Shown piece by piece: positions 9,078 to 24,106 of a stretch of 64,000 nucleotides of DNA (its first letter is position 1; every line of letters starts with the position of its first letter). This DNA comes from Pantoea sp. Ap-967 (GTDB lineage Bacteria > Pseudomonadota > Gammaproteobacteria > Pseudomonadales > Pseudomonadaceae): positions 186,001 to 250,000 of the forward strand of contig NZ_VWXK01000005.1 in the NCBI RefSeq assembly GCF_011752565.1, given 5' to 3'. A program made the translations under genes and the position numbers. A model generated the notes under the pieces. It ran no database searches, was not told where the DNA came from, and was given only the letters and a program-made list of their open reading frames with translations.

Positions 9078-9842
9078 ATGTACAAACTCGAAGTCCAAGA
9101 CCTGCACAAGCGCTATGGCAGCCATGAAGTGCTCAAGGGCGTGTCCCTGGCGGCCAAGGCGGGCGATGTGATCAGCATCATCGGCTCCAGCGGTTCGGGC
9201 AAGTCGACCTTCCTGCGCTGCATCAACCTGCTGGAGCAGCCGCACGCAGGCAAGATTCTGCTCAACAATGAAGAGCTCAAGTTGCTGCCTGGCAAGGACG
9301 GTGCGCTCAAGGCGGCTGACCCGCGCCAACTGCAACGCATGCGTTCGCGCCTGTCGATGGTGTTCCAGCACTTCAACCTGTGGTCGCACATGACGGCGCT
9401 GGAAAACATCATCGAGGCACCGGTGCATGTGCTGGGCGTCAACAAGAAGGAAGCCCTGGAAAAGGCCGAGCATTACCTGAACAAGGTGGGCGTGGCGCAC
9501 CGCAAGGATGCCTTCCCTGGCCATATGTCGGGCGGCGAGCAACAACGTGTGGCAATTGCCCGGGCCCTGGCCATGGAGCCAGAGGTTATGCTGTTCGACG
9601 AACCGACGTCGGCATTGGACCCGGAGCTGGTGGGTGATGTGCTCAAGGTCATGCAGGCCTTGGCTCAGGAAGGCCGGACCATGGTCGTGGTAACCCACGA
9701 AATGGGCTTTGCCCGTGAAGTGTCGAACCAGCTGGTGTTCCTGCACAAGGGCCTGGTGGAGGAAACCGGCTGCCCGCGTGAGGTGCTGGCCAACCCGCAA
9801 TCGGAACGGCTCAAGCAGTTCCTTTCCGGCAGCCTGAAGTAA
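9078..9842 (+). CDS. aotP: Arginine/ornithine ABC transporter ATP-binding protein AotP
   Basis: This is the ATPase of the importer. The 254-residue product shows Walker [10 protein letters not shown], signature [14 protein letters not shown] and Walker [14 protein letters not shown] chose the ATG before [13 protein letters not shown], the normal HisP-type N-terminus; an upstream GTG at 9063 would add five residues. In P. aeruginosa an extra gene, aotO, lies between the permease and ATPase genes; none is present here. argR follows after 101 bases. Confidence 0.92.
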   Translation: MYKLEVQDLHKRYGSHEVLKGVSLAAKAGDVISIIGSSGSGKSTFLRCINLLEQPHAGKILLNNEELKLLPGKDGALKAADPRQLQRMRSRLSMVFQHFNLWSHMTALENIIEAPVHVLGVNKKEALEKAEHYLNKVGVAHRKDAFPGHMSGGEQQRVAIARALAMEPEVMLFDEPTSALDPELVGDVLKVMQALAQEGRTMVVVTHEMGFAREVSNQLVFLHKGLVEETGCPREVLANPQSERLKQFLSGSLK

Positions 9843-9943
9843 AAGGCTGCACCTTCGCACCAAAGTAGGGCATGCTGCGCAGCGAGCGCCGCATGCCCTG
9901 GCGCCACAGACTCGAACGATCCCAAGGTTTCGGACCGCACCCT

Positions 9944-10924
9944 ATGACCACCCAGCGAATCGGTTTTCTCATCTGGCCAAGCACCAAGCCTTTGACCCTG
10001 GCGCTGGCGGAGGAAGTGTTGCAGGTGGCCCAGCACGTGCATCCCGAGGTGGCCTACGAGCTGGCTTTCCTGCAGGCAGAGCCGGCCGAGGAGGGCGCCT
10101 GGCGCCTGCCGGGCGAGCCGTGGAGCGGGCGCCTGGAAGGGTGCCACAAGCTGTTTCTGCTGGCCGACGACCTGCCCCAGGCGGTGGGCTCGTCGCTGGC
10201 GGCGGCGCTCAAGCAGCTGGCGCGCAGCGGTTGCATGATCGGTGGGCTGTCCGCCGGCGTGTATCCCTTGGCCATGCTCGGCCTGCTCGATGGCTACCGC
10301 GCGGCGGTGCACTGGCGTTGGCAGGACGACTTCGCCGAGCGCTTCCCCAAGGTGATCGCCACCAGCCACCTGTTCGACTGGGACCGTGATCGCCTCACCG
10401 CGTGTGGCGGCATGGCCGTCACCGACCTGTTGCTGGCGGTGCTGGCCCGTGACCATGGGGCGGAACTGGCCGGTGCGGTGTCCGAGGAGCTGGTGGTCGA
10501 GCGGATTCGCGAAGGGGGCGAGCGTCAGCGCATTCCGTTGCAGAACCGGCTGGGCTCCAGCCATCCGAAGCTGACCCAGGCGGTGCTGTTGATGGAAGCC
10601 AACATCGAGGAGCCGCTGACCACCGACGAGATCGCCCAGCATGTGTGCGTATCGCGCCGGCAACTGGAGCGTATCTTCAAGCAGTACCTGAACCGCGTGC
10701 CGAGCCAGTATTACCTGGAGCTGCGGCTGAACAAGGCGCGGCAGATGCTGATGCAGACCAGCAAGTCGATCATCCAGATCGGCTTGTCGTGCGGGTTCTC
10801 CTCTGGGCCGCATTTTTCCAGTGCCTACCGCAACTTCTTCGGCGCCACGCCGCGGGAAGACCGCAACCAGCGGCGCAGCAGCAGCCCGTTCGAGTTGAGC
10901 TCGGCGCCGGCTGAGAAGGGCTGA
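9944..10924 (+). CDS. argR: Arginine-responsive regulator ArgR (AraC family)
   Basis: ArgR of pseudomonads activates arginine catabolism (aru/ast, aot) and represses some biosynthetic genes in response to arginine; it is not related to the E. coli ArgR hexamer. The 326-residue product has an N-terminal DJ-1/glutamine-amidotransferase-like domain (about 1-190) and a C-terminal AraC double helix-turn-helix (VSRRQLERIFKQY, then GLSCGFSSGPHFSSAYRNFFG). The start MTTQRIGFLIWP gives the usual length. It is the last gene of the aot operon, with the aru pathway immediately downstream. Confidence 0.93.
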   Translation: MTTQRIGFLIWPSTKPLTLALAEEVLQVAQHVHPEVAYELAFLQAEPAEEGAWRLPGEPWSGRLEGCHKLFLLADDLPQAVGSSLAAALKQLARSGCMIGGLSAGVYPLAMLGLLDGYRAAVHWRWQDDFAERFPKVIATSHLFDWDRDRLTACGGMAVTDLLLAVLARDHGAELAGAVSEELVVERIREGGERQRIPLQNRLGSSHPKLTQAVLLMEANIEEPLTTDEIAQHVCVSRRQLERIFKQYLNRVPSQYYLELRLNKARQMLMQTSKSIIQIGLSCGFSSGPHFSSAYRNFFGATPREDRNQRRSSSPFELSSAPAEKG

Positions 10925-10977
10925 GATTCTGTTGGGGCCGGGGTGTATGCCTTGGGATTGATGGTGGTGCGGATACC

Positions 10978-10999
10978 GAGCGCCGCCCGCGCGGCGCTC
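10978..10999 (+). terminator. Hairpin downstream of argR
   Basis: GAGCGCCGC and GCGGCGCTC form a perfect 9-base stem around CCGC. No T-run follows. The arms equal the outer ends of the GAGCGCC-type REP elements, so this may be a REP fragment that serves as a weak terminator. Confidence 0.4.
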
Positions 11000-11122
11000 G
11001 ATCTCCCAGGCGACACAAAAATATCGACATACCCCCGCGTCTAACCAATCCCCCTCAATCCTTGTGCACACCCGTTCACCCAGCCCCCTCTCTCCCGTAC
11101 ACTGCGCGATTGCGACAGTGTT

Positions 11123-12488
<1,366 letters not shown>

Positions 12489-12503
12489 TTTGCCTGCGGT
12501 CCC

Positions 12504-12542
12504 TTCACCGGCCGCGCCTGGACAAGGCGCGCGGCCGGTGAA
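12504..12542 (+). promoter_or_regulatory. Strong intercistronic hairpin between aruC and aruF
   Basis: TTCACCGGCCGCGCCT pairs with AGGCGCGCGGCCGGTGAA apart from a small bulge, over a 5-base loop. No T-run follows, so it is not a classical terminator. It may act as partial termination or as an mRNA processing and stability element that separates aruC levels from the rest of the operon. Confidence 0.6.
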
Positions 12543-12626
12543 CCCCGAATTCCAGTGCGGGCGCCAGCGTGCCCGCCGTTTTTCCGTGCCGTCACGAATG
12601 GCCCGTTTTTCCAAAGGAGTGACACC

Positions 12627-13646
12627 ATGCTGGTGATGCGCCCCGCGCAAATGGCTGACCTGAACGAAGTGCAGCGCATGGCTGCCGACAGCCCCGTTGG
12701 TGTCACCTCGCTGCCGGACGATGCCGCCCGCCTGGGCGACAAGATTGCCGCCTCGGAAACCTCCTTCGCCGCCGAAGTCAGCTTCAATGGCGAAGAGAGC
12801 TACTTCTTCGTGCTGGAGGACAGCGACACCGGCAAGCTCGTTGGCTGCTCGGCCATTGTCGCCTCGGCCGGCTATTCCGAGCCGTTCTACAGCTTTCGCA
12901 ATGAAACCTTCGTGCACGCCTCGCGCGAGCTGAAGATCCACAACAAAATCCACGTGCTGTCGCTGTGCCATGACCTCACCGGCAACAGCCTGCTCACCAG
13001 CTTCTATGTGCTGCCGGAGCTGGTCAACAGCGGCTGGGCCGAGCTCAACTCGCGTGGGCGCCTGCTGTTCATGGCCGCGCACCCCGAGCGCTTTGCCGAT
13101 TCGGTGGTGACCGAAATCGTCGGCTTCAGCGACGAGCAGGGCGAGTCGCCGTTCTGGGATGCCATCGGCCGCAACTTCTTCGACCTCAACTACGCCGATG
13201 CCGAGCGCCTGTGCGGGCTCAAGAGCCGCACCTTCCTTGCCGAGCTGATGCCGCATTACCCGATCTACGTGCCCCTGCTGCCCGACGAGGCCCAGGAGGC
13301 CATGGGCCAGGTGCACCCGCGAGCGCAAATCACGTTCGACATCCTGATGCGCGAAGGCTTCGAGACCGAGCACTACATCGACATCTTCGATGGCGGGCCA
13401 ACCCTGCATGCCCGTGCCTCGGGCATTCGCTCGATTGCCCAGAGCCGCGTGGTGCCGGTGAAAGTGGACGACACCCCGGTCAAGGGCGGGCGCCCGTACC
13501 TGGTGTGCAACGGCCAGTTGCAGGATTACCGCGCCGTGCTGCTGGAGTTGGACTGGGTGCCGGGCAAGCCGGTCATCCTGAGCAGCCAGGCGGCCGATGC
13601 CCTGGGGGTTGGCGAAGGCGCCAGCGTGCGCCTGGTCGCTGCCTGA
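12627..13646 (+). CDS. aruF: Arginine N-succinyltransferase, alpha subunit
   Basis: AruF and AruG together transfer succinyl from succinyl-CoA to arginine (and ornithine), the first step of this pathway. The 339-residue product belongs to the AstA family; typical segments are MRPAQMADLNEV, SLCHDLTGNSLLTSFYV and TEHYIDIFDGGPTLHA. The ATG at 12627 follows AAAGGAGTGACACC. The adjacent AruG is a clear paralogue (both have TGNS and the DIFD-GP block), so the active enzyme is a hetero-oligomer, as known in P. aeruginosa. Confidence 0.95.
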   Translation: MLVMRPAQMADLNEVQRMAADSPVGVTSLPDDAARLGDKIAASETSFAAEVSFNGEESYFFVLEDSDTGKLVGCSAIVASAGYSEPFYSFRNETFVHASRELKIHNKIHVLSLCHDLTGNSLLTSFYVLPELVNSGWAELNSRGRLLFMAAHPERFADSVVTEIVGFSDEQGESPFWDAIGRNFFDLNYADAERLCGLKSRTFLAELMPHYPIYVPLLPDEAQEAMGQVHPRAQITFDILMREGFETEHYIDIFDGGPTLHARASGIRSIAQSRVVPVKVDDTPVKGGRPYLVCNGQLQDYRAVLLELDWVPGKPVILSSQAADALGVGEGASVRLVAA

Positions 13647-13725
13647 GCCGCGCCGCGCCAGGAACAGCGCTTGGCGAGTATAGAGAGTCATGCGGCCGGC
13701 ACTGGCCGCCGCACAAGGAGATAGC

Positions 13726-14754
13726 ATGATCGTCCGTCCCGTACGCAGCAGCGATTTACCCGCGCTGATCGAATTGGCACGCAGCACCGGCACCACCGGC
13801 CTGACCACCTTGCCGGCCAACGAGCAGCGCCTGGGCCACCGTGTTGGCTGGGCCGAGAAAAGCTTCCGTGGCGAGGCCGAGCGCGGCGACACCGACTACC
13901 TGTTCGTGCTGGAAAACGACGAAGGGCTGGTGGTGGGCATCAGTGCCATCGCGGGTGCCGTCGGCCTGCGCGAGCCCTGGTACAACTACCGGGTTGGCCT
14001 CACCGTCAGCGCCTCGCAGGAACTGAACATCTACCGCGAGATCCCGACCCTGTTCCTGGCCAATGACCTGACCGGCAACTCCGAGCTGTGCTCGTTGTTC
14101 CTGCGCAGCGACTACCGCTCCGGGCTCAATGGCCGCCTGCTGTCCCGCGCGCGCATGCTGTTCATCGCCGAGTTCCCCGAGCTGTTTGGCAAGAAGATCA
14201 TCGCCGAGATGCGCGGCATGTCCGACGAGCACGGCCGCTCGCCGTTCTGGGAGTGCCTGGGCCGGCACTTCTTCAAGATGGAGTTCAGCCAGGCCGACTA
14301 CCTCACCGGCGTGGGCAACAAGTCGTTCATCGCCGAGCTGATGCCCAAGTTCCCGCTGTACACCTGCTTCCTGTCCGAGGATGCGCGCAATGTCATCGGC
14401 CGCGTGCACACCGACACCGAGCCTGCGCTGGCGATGCTCAAGCAGGAAGGCTTCAACTACCAGGGCTACGTCGACATCTTCGACGCAGGCCCGGCCATCG
14501 AGTGCGAAACCTCGAAGATCCGCGCGGTGCGCGACAGCCAGACCCTGGTGCTGGCCGTGGGCACGCCAGGCGATGACGCCACCCCTTACATCATTCACAA
14601 CCGCAAGCGTGACGACTGCCGCATCACCGCAGCGCCAGCGCGCCTGGCCGCGGGCACCCTGGTGGTCGACCCGCTGACCGCCAAGCGCCTGCGCATGGGC
14701 GCTGGCGACAACGTGCGCGCCGTGCCGCTGTCGGCCAGCCGGGAGGCCTCGTAA
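13726..14754 (+). CDS. aruG: Arginine N-succinyltransferase, beta subunit
   Basis: This is the partner of AruF, 342 residues in the AstA family. It aligns by eye with AruF: MIVRPVRSSDLPALIELA, FLANDLTGNSELCSLFL and GYVDIFDAGPAIECE. The ATG at 13726 follows AAGGAGATAGC. Its stop TAA is immediately followed by the astD ATG without any gap, so translation of the two is probably coupled. Confidence 0.95.
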   Translation: MIVRPVRSSDLPALIELARSTGTTGLTTLPANEQRLGHRVGWAEKSFRGEAERGDTDYLFVLENDEGLVVGISAIAGAVGLREPWYNYRVGLTVSASQELNIYREIPTLFLANDLTGNSELCSLFLRSDYRSGLNGRLLSRARMLFIAEFPELFGKKIIAEMRGMSDEHGRSPFWECLGRHFFKMEFSQADYLTGVGNKSFIAELMPKFPLYTCFLSEDARNVIGRVHTDTEPALAMLKQEGFNYQGYVDIFDAGPAIECETSKIRAVRDSQTLVLAVGTPGDDATPYIIHNRKRDDCRITAAPARLAAGTLVVDPLTAKRLRMGAGDNVRAVPLSASREAS

Positions 14755-16218
<1,464 letters not shown>

Positions 16219-16241
16219 CAACAGGTCACGGAGCCTAGCCG

Positions 16242-17591
16242 ATGAAATCCTATGAAGTGAATTTTGATGGCCTGGTGGGGCCAACCCACAACTACGGCGG
16301 CCTGTCCTACGGCAACGTGGCATCGCAGAGCAACAGCCAGCAAGGTTCGAACCCCCGGGAAGCGGCGCGCCAGGGCCTGGCGAAGATGAAAGCGCTGGCC
16401 GACATGGGCTTCAAGCAAGGCGTGCTGGCGCCCCAGGAGCGCCCTGACGTGGCCGCCCTGCGCCGCCTGGGCTTTGCCGGCAGCGACGCCGAGGTGATCC
16501 AGCGCGCGGCCAGGGAAGCCATGCCGCTGCTGGTGGCCAGTTGCTCGGCATCGAGCATGTGGGTGGCCAATGCCGCCACGGTCAGCCCCAGTGCCGACAC
16601 CGCCGATGGCCGTGTGCATTTCACCGCCGCCAACCTCAACTGCAAGTACCACCGCAGCATCGAGCACCCGACCACCAGCCGTGTGCTGGCGGCCATGTTC
16701 AACAATGAGCAACACTTTGCCCATCACCCGGCGCTGCCAGCTGTGGCACAGTTCGGTGACGAGGGCGCGGCCAACCACACGCGCTTTTGCCGCGCCTATG
16801 GCGAGCCCGGCGTCGAGTTCTTCGTGTATGGCCGTAGCGCCTTCGACAGCCGCTACCCGGCGCCGCAGAAGTACCCGGCCCGCCAGACCCTGGAAGCCTC
16901 GCAGGCCGTTGCCCGGCTGCACGGGCTGAGCGAGGGGGGCGTGGTCTACGCTCAACAGAACCCGGCGGTAATCGACCAGGGCGTGTTCCATAACGATGTG
17001 ATTTCGGTAGGCAATGGCGAGGTGCTGTTCTACCACGAGGATGCCTTCCTCGACACCGATACGGTGCTGGGCCAACTGCAGGCTAAACTGGCCAGCAAGG
17101 GCGGCAACTTCCAGGCCATTCGCGTGCCGCGGGCGGCGGTTGCGGTAGAGGACGCCGTGCGTTCCTACCTGTTCAACAGCCAGTTGCTCAGCCGTGAGGA
17201 CGGCTCGATGTTGCTGGTGGTGCCGGAAGAGTGCCGTAACAACGAGCGGGTCTGGGCGTACCTGGGCCAGCTTACCGCCCAGGGCGGCGCGGTGAAGGAG
17301 GTCAAGGTGTTCGACCTCAAGCAGAGCATGCAGAACGGCGGTGGCCCGGCTTGCCTGCGCTTGCGCGTGGCCTTGAAGGAAACGGAACTGGCGGCGGTCA
17401 ACGAAGGCGTTATCATGACCGCCACGCTGTACGACACCCTGCTGCAGTGGGTCGACAAGCATTACCGCGACCGCCTCGGCGAAGCCGACCTTGCCGACCC
17501 GCAGTTGCTGGTGGAGTGCCGTACGGCACTGGATGAGTTGACCCAGATCCTCAAGCTGGGTTCGGTCTATCCGTTCCAACGCCAACCTTGA
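16242..17591 (+). CDS. astB: N-succinylarginine dihydrolase AstB
   Basis: AstB (AruB) hydrolyses N-succinylarginine to succinylornithine, CO2 and ammonia. The 449-residue product starts with the family hallmark [18 protein letters not shown]. The conserved C-terminal [14 protein letters not shown] contains the catalytic cysteine. It starts at MKSYEVNF after CGGAGCC. It ends just before the ribosome-binding site of the small His-rich protein. Confidence 0.96.
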   Translation: MKSYEVNFDGLVGPTHNYGGLSYGNVASQSNSQQGSNPREAARQGLAKMKALADMGFKQGVLAPQERPDVAALRRLGFAGSDAEVIQRAAREAMPLLVASCSASSMWVANAATVSPSADTADGRVHFTAANLNCKYHRSIEHPTTSRVLAAMFNNEQHFAHHPALPAVAQFGDEGAANHTRFCRAYGEPGVEFFVYGRSAFDSRYPAPQKYPARQTLEASQAVARLHGLSEGGVVYAQQNPAVIDQGVFHNDVISVGNGEVLFYHEDAFLDTDTVLGQLQAKLASKGGNFQAIRVPRAAVAVEDAVRSYLFNSQLLSREDGSMLLVVPEECRNNERVWAYLGQLTAQGGAVKEVKVFDLKQSMQNGGGPACLRLRVALKETELAAVNEGVIMTATLYDTLLQWVDKHYRDRLGEADLADPQLLVECRTALDELTQILKLGSVYPFQRQP

Positions 17592-17605
17592 AGAGAGACT
17601 TTGCA

Positions 17606-17896
17606 ATGACCGACGCCCTGCGCCTTATCCTGGAAGATGAAGACGGCACCCAACTGGAAACTTCCTGCACCCGCTTTGCTGTGGTTTGGCAAGGCAAGGA
17701 AGTGTGGATTCAGCAGGACGGCCGTGGCCAGCTGCTGATCGGCGTGGATGTCGAGGAAGACGACACCGAGTACGCCAACCTGCTGCTGCGCCCGATGGCC
17801 ACCAACCTGGTCAGCCTGCAGCTGGAAATGGAACCGGCCGAAGCCGGTGAAGATGACGACCACGTCCACGGCCCCGACTGCGGCCACCACCACTAA
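17606..17896 (+). CDS. Small conserved protein with His-rich tail in the ast operon
   Basis: The 96-residue product lies between astB and astE with gaps of only 14 and 10 bases, so it is co-transcribed with them. I chose the ATG before [13 protein letters not shown] because GAGAG precedes it. The body is acidic (many Glu and Asp) and predicted to be mostly beta strand. The tail [11 protein letters not shown], with an EDDD run before it, could bind a metal such as zinc or nickel. No domain is recognised. AstE is a zinc enzyme, so a metal-handling role for it is a reasonable guess but is not shown. Confidence 0.8.
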   Translation: MTDALRLILEDEDGTQLETSCTRFAVVWQGKEVWIQQDGRGQLLIGVDVEEDDTEYANLLLRPMATNLVSLQLEMEPAEAGEDDDHVHGPDCGHHH

Positions 17897-17906
17897 GGAA
17901 GCGCCT

Positions 17907-18914
17907 ATGCTCGCCCTTGGCAAATTGCTTGAGCTGACCCTCACCGATCACGAACCGGCCGAGAAGACCCAAGTGACACCCAAGGGCGTGCGCCTGCGCT
18001 GGCTGGGCGAGGGCGCCCTGGAAGTTCGCCCCGCCGAAGCCGAGGACTGCGGGCTCGACCTGCTGTTGTCGGCGGGCATCCATGGCAATGAGACGGCGCC
18101 GATCGAATTGCTCGAACGGCTGCTGCACGGCGTGGCCAATGGCAAGATCAAGCCCAGGGCGCGGGTGCTGTTCCTGTTCGGCAACCCGGCAGCGATCCGC
18201 AAGGGCGAGCGTTACATCGAGCAGGACATCAACCGCCTGTTCAATGGCCGCCACGAGCTGTCCAGTGGTTTCGAGGCGCTGCGTGCTGCAGAACTGGAGC
18301 AGTTCGCCCGGGTGTTTTTCAGCAAGCCCGAGCGCACCCGCCTGCACTACGACCTGCATACCGCCATCCGTGGCTCGAAGATCGAGCAGTTCGCCTTGTA
18401 CCCCTACAAGGAGGGGCGCCAGCATTCGCGCCGTGAGCTGGCACGCCTGGCGGCGGCCGGCATGGAGGCGGTGCTGCTGCAAAGCAAGTCATCGATCACC
18501 TTCAGTGCCTTCACCTATGAACAACTCGGCGCCGAGGCCTTTACCCTGGAGCTGGGCAAGGCGCGGCCATTCGGGCAGAACGAGCAGGTCAACCTCGACC
18601 GCCTGGAGCTGCGCCTGATCCAGATCATCGAGGGCACCGAGCCCGAGCCCGAAGCCTCGCTCGATGGCTTGAAGCTGTTCAGCGTGGCCCGCGAGATCAT
18701 CAAGCACAGCGACAGCTTCCACCTGCACCTGCCAGCGGACATCGAGAACTTCTCCGAGCTGAGCAAGGGTTACCTGTTGGCCGAAGACTTGGCGGAAATG
18801 CGCTGGGTGGTGGAGGAGGAGGGCGCACGGATCATCTTCCCCAACCCCAAGGTCAAGAATGGTTTGCGGGCGGGTATCCTGATCGTGCCCGATTCAGGCC
18901 AGCGCCTGGCCTAG
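17907..18914 (+). CDS. astE: Succinylglutamate desuccinylase AstE
   Basis: AstE (AruE) cleaves succinylglutamate to succinate and glutamate, the last step of the pathway. The 335-residue product is a zinc carboxypeptidase-like (M14) protein with zinc ligands in [11 protein letters not shown] and in [12 protein letters not shown]. The start [10 protein letters not shown] follows AAGGAAGCGCCT. It is the last gene of the operon; a REP element follows. Confidence 0.95.
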   Translation: MLALGKLLELTLTDHEPAEKTQVTPKGVRLRWLGEGALEVRPAEAEDCGLDLLLSAGIHGNETAPIELLERLLHGVANGKIKPRARVLFLFGNPAAIRKGERYIEQDINRLFNGRHELSSGFEALRAAELEQFARVFFSKPERTRLHYDLHTAIRGSKIEQFALYPYKEGRQHSRRELARLAAAGMEAVLLQSKSSITFSAFTYEQLGAEAFTLELGKARPFGQNEQVNLDRLELRLIQIIEGTEPEPEASLDGLKLFSVAREIIKHSDSFHLHLPADIENFSELSKGYLLAEDLAEMRWVVEEEGARIIFPNPKVKNGLRAGILIVPDSGQRLA

Positions 18915-19237
18915 CCAGCAGCCGCGCTGAACGGGTAGGAGCGAGCGTAGCTCGCGATGCGCCGCTGCGCGGCGCTCGCCCATGAAAACCTTTTAATTCA
19001 CCGTCTGTTCCATTTTCCCTTCCCTTGGGCGGTAATGGGCTTGCCAGTGGCGAAAGGCAGCATTTAGCATCCGTTCATGTCGTTTTCGTTTGCAAGCGCC
19101 CCAAAAGCCGTCCAAACGACGCTATCTATCGCATAAACACACTGCACCTTGCTTGCAGGACCGATATAATGCGGCCCTTTGCCGTCGTTTCGTCGACGTG
19201 TTTGCCCCCAAGGGCCGCCGTTTCCGTGGAAGAACCT
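18915..19237. other. astE-alaS intergenic region
   Basis: The 323-base gap holds a REP unit and the alaS leader. TATAAT at 19165-19170 is a good -10 hexamer for alaS, but no clear -35 is seen 17 bases upstream. I see no gene. Confidence 0.6.
18934..18978. repeat. Single REP unit downstream of astE
   Basis: GGTAGGAGCGAGCGTAGCTC continues into GCGATGCGCC and ends GGCGCTCG. This is one unit in one orientation, unlike the facing pairs elsewhere in the window. Confidence 0.8.
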
Positions 19238-21862
<2,625 letters not shown>

Positions 21863-21947
21863 GATGAGGGGGCGGGTGGTCTAGTCATCCGCCCCGTCAT
21901 GTTGGATGGTTTTTTTGAGGCCCTGTATGGGCTGAGGCACCATTGAA

Positions 21948-23183
21948 ATGGCGTTGATCGTACAGAAATTTGGCGGCACCTCTGTCGGTTCCATCGAGCG
22001 GATCGAGCAGGTAGCCGAAAAGGTCAAGAAACACCGTGAGGCGGGCGACGACCTGGTGATCGTGCTGTCGGCCATGAGCGGTGAAACCAATCGCCTGATC
22101 GACCTGGCCAAGCAGATTACCGATCAGCCGGTTCCTCGCGAACTGGATGTGATCGTGTCGACGGGTGAGCAGGTCACCATCGCGCTGTTGACCATGGCCT
22201 TGATCAAGCGCGGTGTGCCAGCGGTGTCCTACACCGGTAACCAGGTGCGCATCCTCACCGACAGCGCGCACAACAAGGCGCGCATCCTGCAAATCGACGA
22301 CCAGAAGATTCGCGCCGACCTCAAGGAAGGCCGGGTGGTCGTGGTTGCCGGTTTCCAGGGCGTCGACGAGCACGGCAGCATCACCACCCTTGGCCGTGGC
22401 GGCTCCGACACCACCGGCGTGGCCCTGGCGGCCGCGCTGAAGGCTGACGAGTGCCAGATCTACACCGATGTCGATGGCGTCTACACCACCGACCCGCGCG
22501 TTGTGCCGCAGGCCCGCCGCCTGGAGAAGATCACCTTCGAAGAGATGCTGGAAATGGCCAGCCTCGGTTCCAAGGTGCTGCAGATCCGCTCGGTGGAGTT
22601 CGCCGGCAAGTACAACGTTCCGCTGCGCGTGCTGCACAGCTTCAAAGAGGGTCCAGGGACCCTCATTACCATTGATGAAGAGGAATCCATGGAACAGCCG
22701 ATCATTTCCGGTATCGCCTTCAACCGTGATGAAGCCAAGCTGACCATTCGCGGCGTGCCGGACACCCCGGGCGTTGCCTTCAAGATCCTCGGCCCGATCA
22801 GCGCCGCGAACATCGAAGTGGACATGATCGTGCAGAATGTCGCGCACGATAACACCACCGACTTCACCTTCACCGTACACCGCAACGAGTACGAGAAGGC
22901 GTTCAGCGTGCTGGAAAACACCGCGCGCGAGATCGGTGCCCGTGAAGTGATCGGCGACACCAAGATCGCCAAGGTGTCGATCGTCGGCGTTGGCATGCGC
23001 TCCCACGCCGGTGTTGCCAGCCGCATGTTCGAAGCCCTGGCCAAGGAGAGCATCAACATCCAGATGATCTCCACGTCCGAGATCAAGGTCTCGGTGGTGA
23101 TCGAGGAGAAGTACCTGGAACTGGCCGTGCGTGCGCTGCACACCGCGTTCGAGCTCGACGCCCCTGCCCGACAGGGCGAATAA
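21948..23183 (+). CDS. lysC: Aspartate kinase LysC (alpha and probably beta chain)
   Basis: LysC phosphorylates aspartate, the first step to lysine, threonine, methionine and diaminopimelate. The 411-residue product has the kinase motif KFGGTSVGS at the N-terminus and two ACT domains in the C-terminal half that sense Lys and Thr. Inside the gene, AGAGGAATCC precedes an in-frame ATG at 22689 ([11 protein letters not shown]), which would give a separate 164-residue beta chain of the ACT region, as known for some aspartokinases. csrA follows. Confidence 0.97.
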   Translation: MALIVQKFGGTSVGSIERIEQVAEKVKKHREAGDDLVIVLSAMSGETNRLIDLAKQITDQPVPRELDVIVSTGEQVTIALLTMALIKRGVPAVSYTGNQVRILTDSAHNKARILQIDDQKIRADLKEGRVVVVAGFQGVDEHGSITTLGRGGSDTTGVALAAALKADECQIYTDVDGVYTTDPRVVPQARRLEKITFEEMLEMASLGSKVLQIRSVEFAGKYNVPLRVLHSFKEGPGTLITIDEEESMEQPIISGIAFNRDEAKLTIRGVPDTPGVAFKILGPISAANIEVDMIVQNVAHDNTTDFTFTVHRNEYEKAFSVLENTAREIGAREVIGDTKIAKVSIVGVGMRSHAGVASRMFEALAKESINIQMISTSEIKVSVVIEEKYLELAVRALHTAFELDAPARQGE

Positions 23184-23195
23184 GGCGTTGCCAGG

Positions 23196-23218
23196 AGGGC
23201 GCGGCAAGGCCGCGCCCT
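23196..23218 (+). terminator. Hairpin after lysC
   Basis: AGGGCGCGG and CCGCGCCCT form a perfect 9-base stem with a 5-base loop, followed by TCGCGTTT, a weak T-run. It may terminate or attenuate lysC transcripts before csrA. Confidence 0.45.
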
Positions 23219-23347
23219 TCGCGTTTCTGGCTGCCACGCAGGCCCTGTCCTGTCGGCGGGGTGGCCAAGGGCCCTGGGGCGTCGTCCGCGCCCCAGGGCT
23301 GTCATCCAAAGACTGTTACCCCTGAATGTTCGTGTAAGGAGAAAGCT

Positions 23348-23536
23348 ATGTTGATTCTGACTCGCCGGTGCGCCGAGAGCCTGATCATTGGAGACGGCGA
23401 GATCACCGTGACGGTGCTTGGCGTCAAGGGAAACCAGGTGCGTATTGGCGTCAGCGCCCCTAAGGAAGTGGCCGTTCACCGCGAGGAAATCTACCTGCGG
23501 ATCAAGAAAGAGAAGGACGAGGAGCCAAGCCTTTAA
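23348..23536 (+). CDS. csrA: Carbon storage regulator CsrA/RsmA
   Basis: CsrA binds GGA motifs in mRNA leaders and controls translation of many secondary metabolism, biofilm and motility genes; in Pseudomonas it is part of the Gac/Rsm system. The 62-residue product starts [16 protein letters not shown] and contains the RNA-contact residues near Arg44 (VHREEIY). GTAAGGAGAAAGCT before the ATG gives a strong ribosome-binding site. It lies 164 bases after lysC and upstream of tRNA-Ser, the usual Pseudomonas order. Confidence 0.97.
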   Translation: MLILTRRCAESLIIGDGEITVTVLGVKGNQVRIGVSAPKEVAVHREEIYLRIKKEKDEEPSL

Positions 23537-23562
23537 TTTTTTTGAAGTTTTTTTCAAAAAAA
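23537..23562 (+). terminator. AT-rich hairpin after csrA
   Basis: TTTTTTTGAA and TTCAAAAAAA form a perfect 10-base stem directly after the csrA stop. The stem is AT-only at its base and lacks a following T-run, so it is a weak candidate terminator. It abuts the tRNA-Ser promoter. Confidence 0.4.
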
Positions 23563-23565
23563 GGG

Positions 23566-23594
23566 TTGCAAACGAGGAAGAGCTTCTTTAATAT
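23566..23594 (+). promoter_or_regulatory. Promoter of tRNA-Ser
   Basis: TTGCAA (23566-23571), a 17-base spacer and TAATAT (23589-23594) form a good sigma-70 promoter 14 bases upstream of the tRNA. Confidence 0.75.
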
Positions 23595-23608
23595 TCGCCT
23601 CGTGTTGC

Positions 23609-23699
23609 GGTGAGGTGGCCGAGTGGCCGAAGGCGCTCCCCTGCTAAGGGAGTATACCTCATAAGGGTATCGGGGGTTCGAATCCCCCCTTCACCGCCA
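23609..23699 (+). tRNA. tRNA-Ser(GCT)
   Basis: This is a class II tRNA of 91 bases including encoded CCA. Acceptor GGTGAGG pairs with CTTCACC. The anticodon loop is CTGCTAA (anticodon GCT, reads AGC/AGU). A long variable arm and GGTTCGAATCC in the T arm are present. Confidence 0.97.
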
Positions 23700-23763
23700 T
23701 TATTTGCTTAGGTCGCTGTAAACGGTAAGAACGCTAAGTCGTTGAAGTTAAACGAAAAAGTTC

Positions 23764-23791
23764 TTGCAAAAATGTTTCAGCGGTCTATTAT
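23764..23791 (+). promoter_or_regulatory. Promoter of the tRNA-Arg cluster
   Basis: TTGCAA (23764-23769), a 16-base spacer and TATTAT (23786-23791) lie 14 bases upstream of the first tRNA-Arg. The later two copies have no equally good promoter, so the three tRNAs are probably one transcript. Confidence 0.65.
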
Positions 23792-23805
23792 GCGCGGCAA
23801 GACAC

Positions 23806-23882
23806 GGACTCATAGCTCAGCTGGATAGAGTACTCGGCTACGAACCGAGCGGTCGCAGGTTCGAATCCTGCTGAGTCCGCCA
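23806..23882 (+). tRNA. tRNA-Arg(ACG), copy 1
   Basis: This is a 77-base tRNA with encoded CCA. GGACTCA pairs with TGAGTCC; the anticodon loop is CTACGAA (ACG; the A34 is normally modified to inosine to read CGU/CGC/CGA). Confidence 0.97.
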
Positions 23883-23955
23883 CTTTTGAAGTGGCTTTGC
23901 TTACAAAGCTGCTTCAAGCCCACCAGTGGTAACCTGGTCTAAAACTACCAACCAC

Positions 23956-24032
23956 GGACTCATAGCTCAGCTGGATAGAGTACTCGGCTACGAACCGAGC
24001 GGTCGCAGGTTCGAATCCTGCTGAGTCCGCCA
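23956..24032 (+). tRNA. tRNA-Arg(ACG), copy 2
   Basis: Its sequence is identical to copy 1 and it starts 150 bases after it. The spacers between copies are also nearly identical, so the unit arose by tandem duplication. Confidence 0.97.
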
Positions 24033-24106
24033 CTTTTTGAAGTGGCTTTGCTTGCAAGGCTGCATCAAGCCCACCAGTGGTAACCTGGTCTAAAATTACC
24101 AACCAC

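Noticed and set aside
21868..21916. Terminator between alaS and lysC
   Set aside because: A GGGGCGG/CCGCCCC stem exists, but the T-run lies about 14 bases beyond it, so I did not call it.
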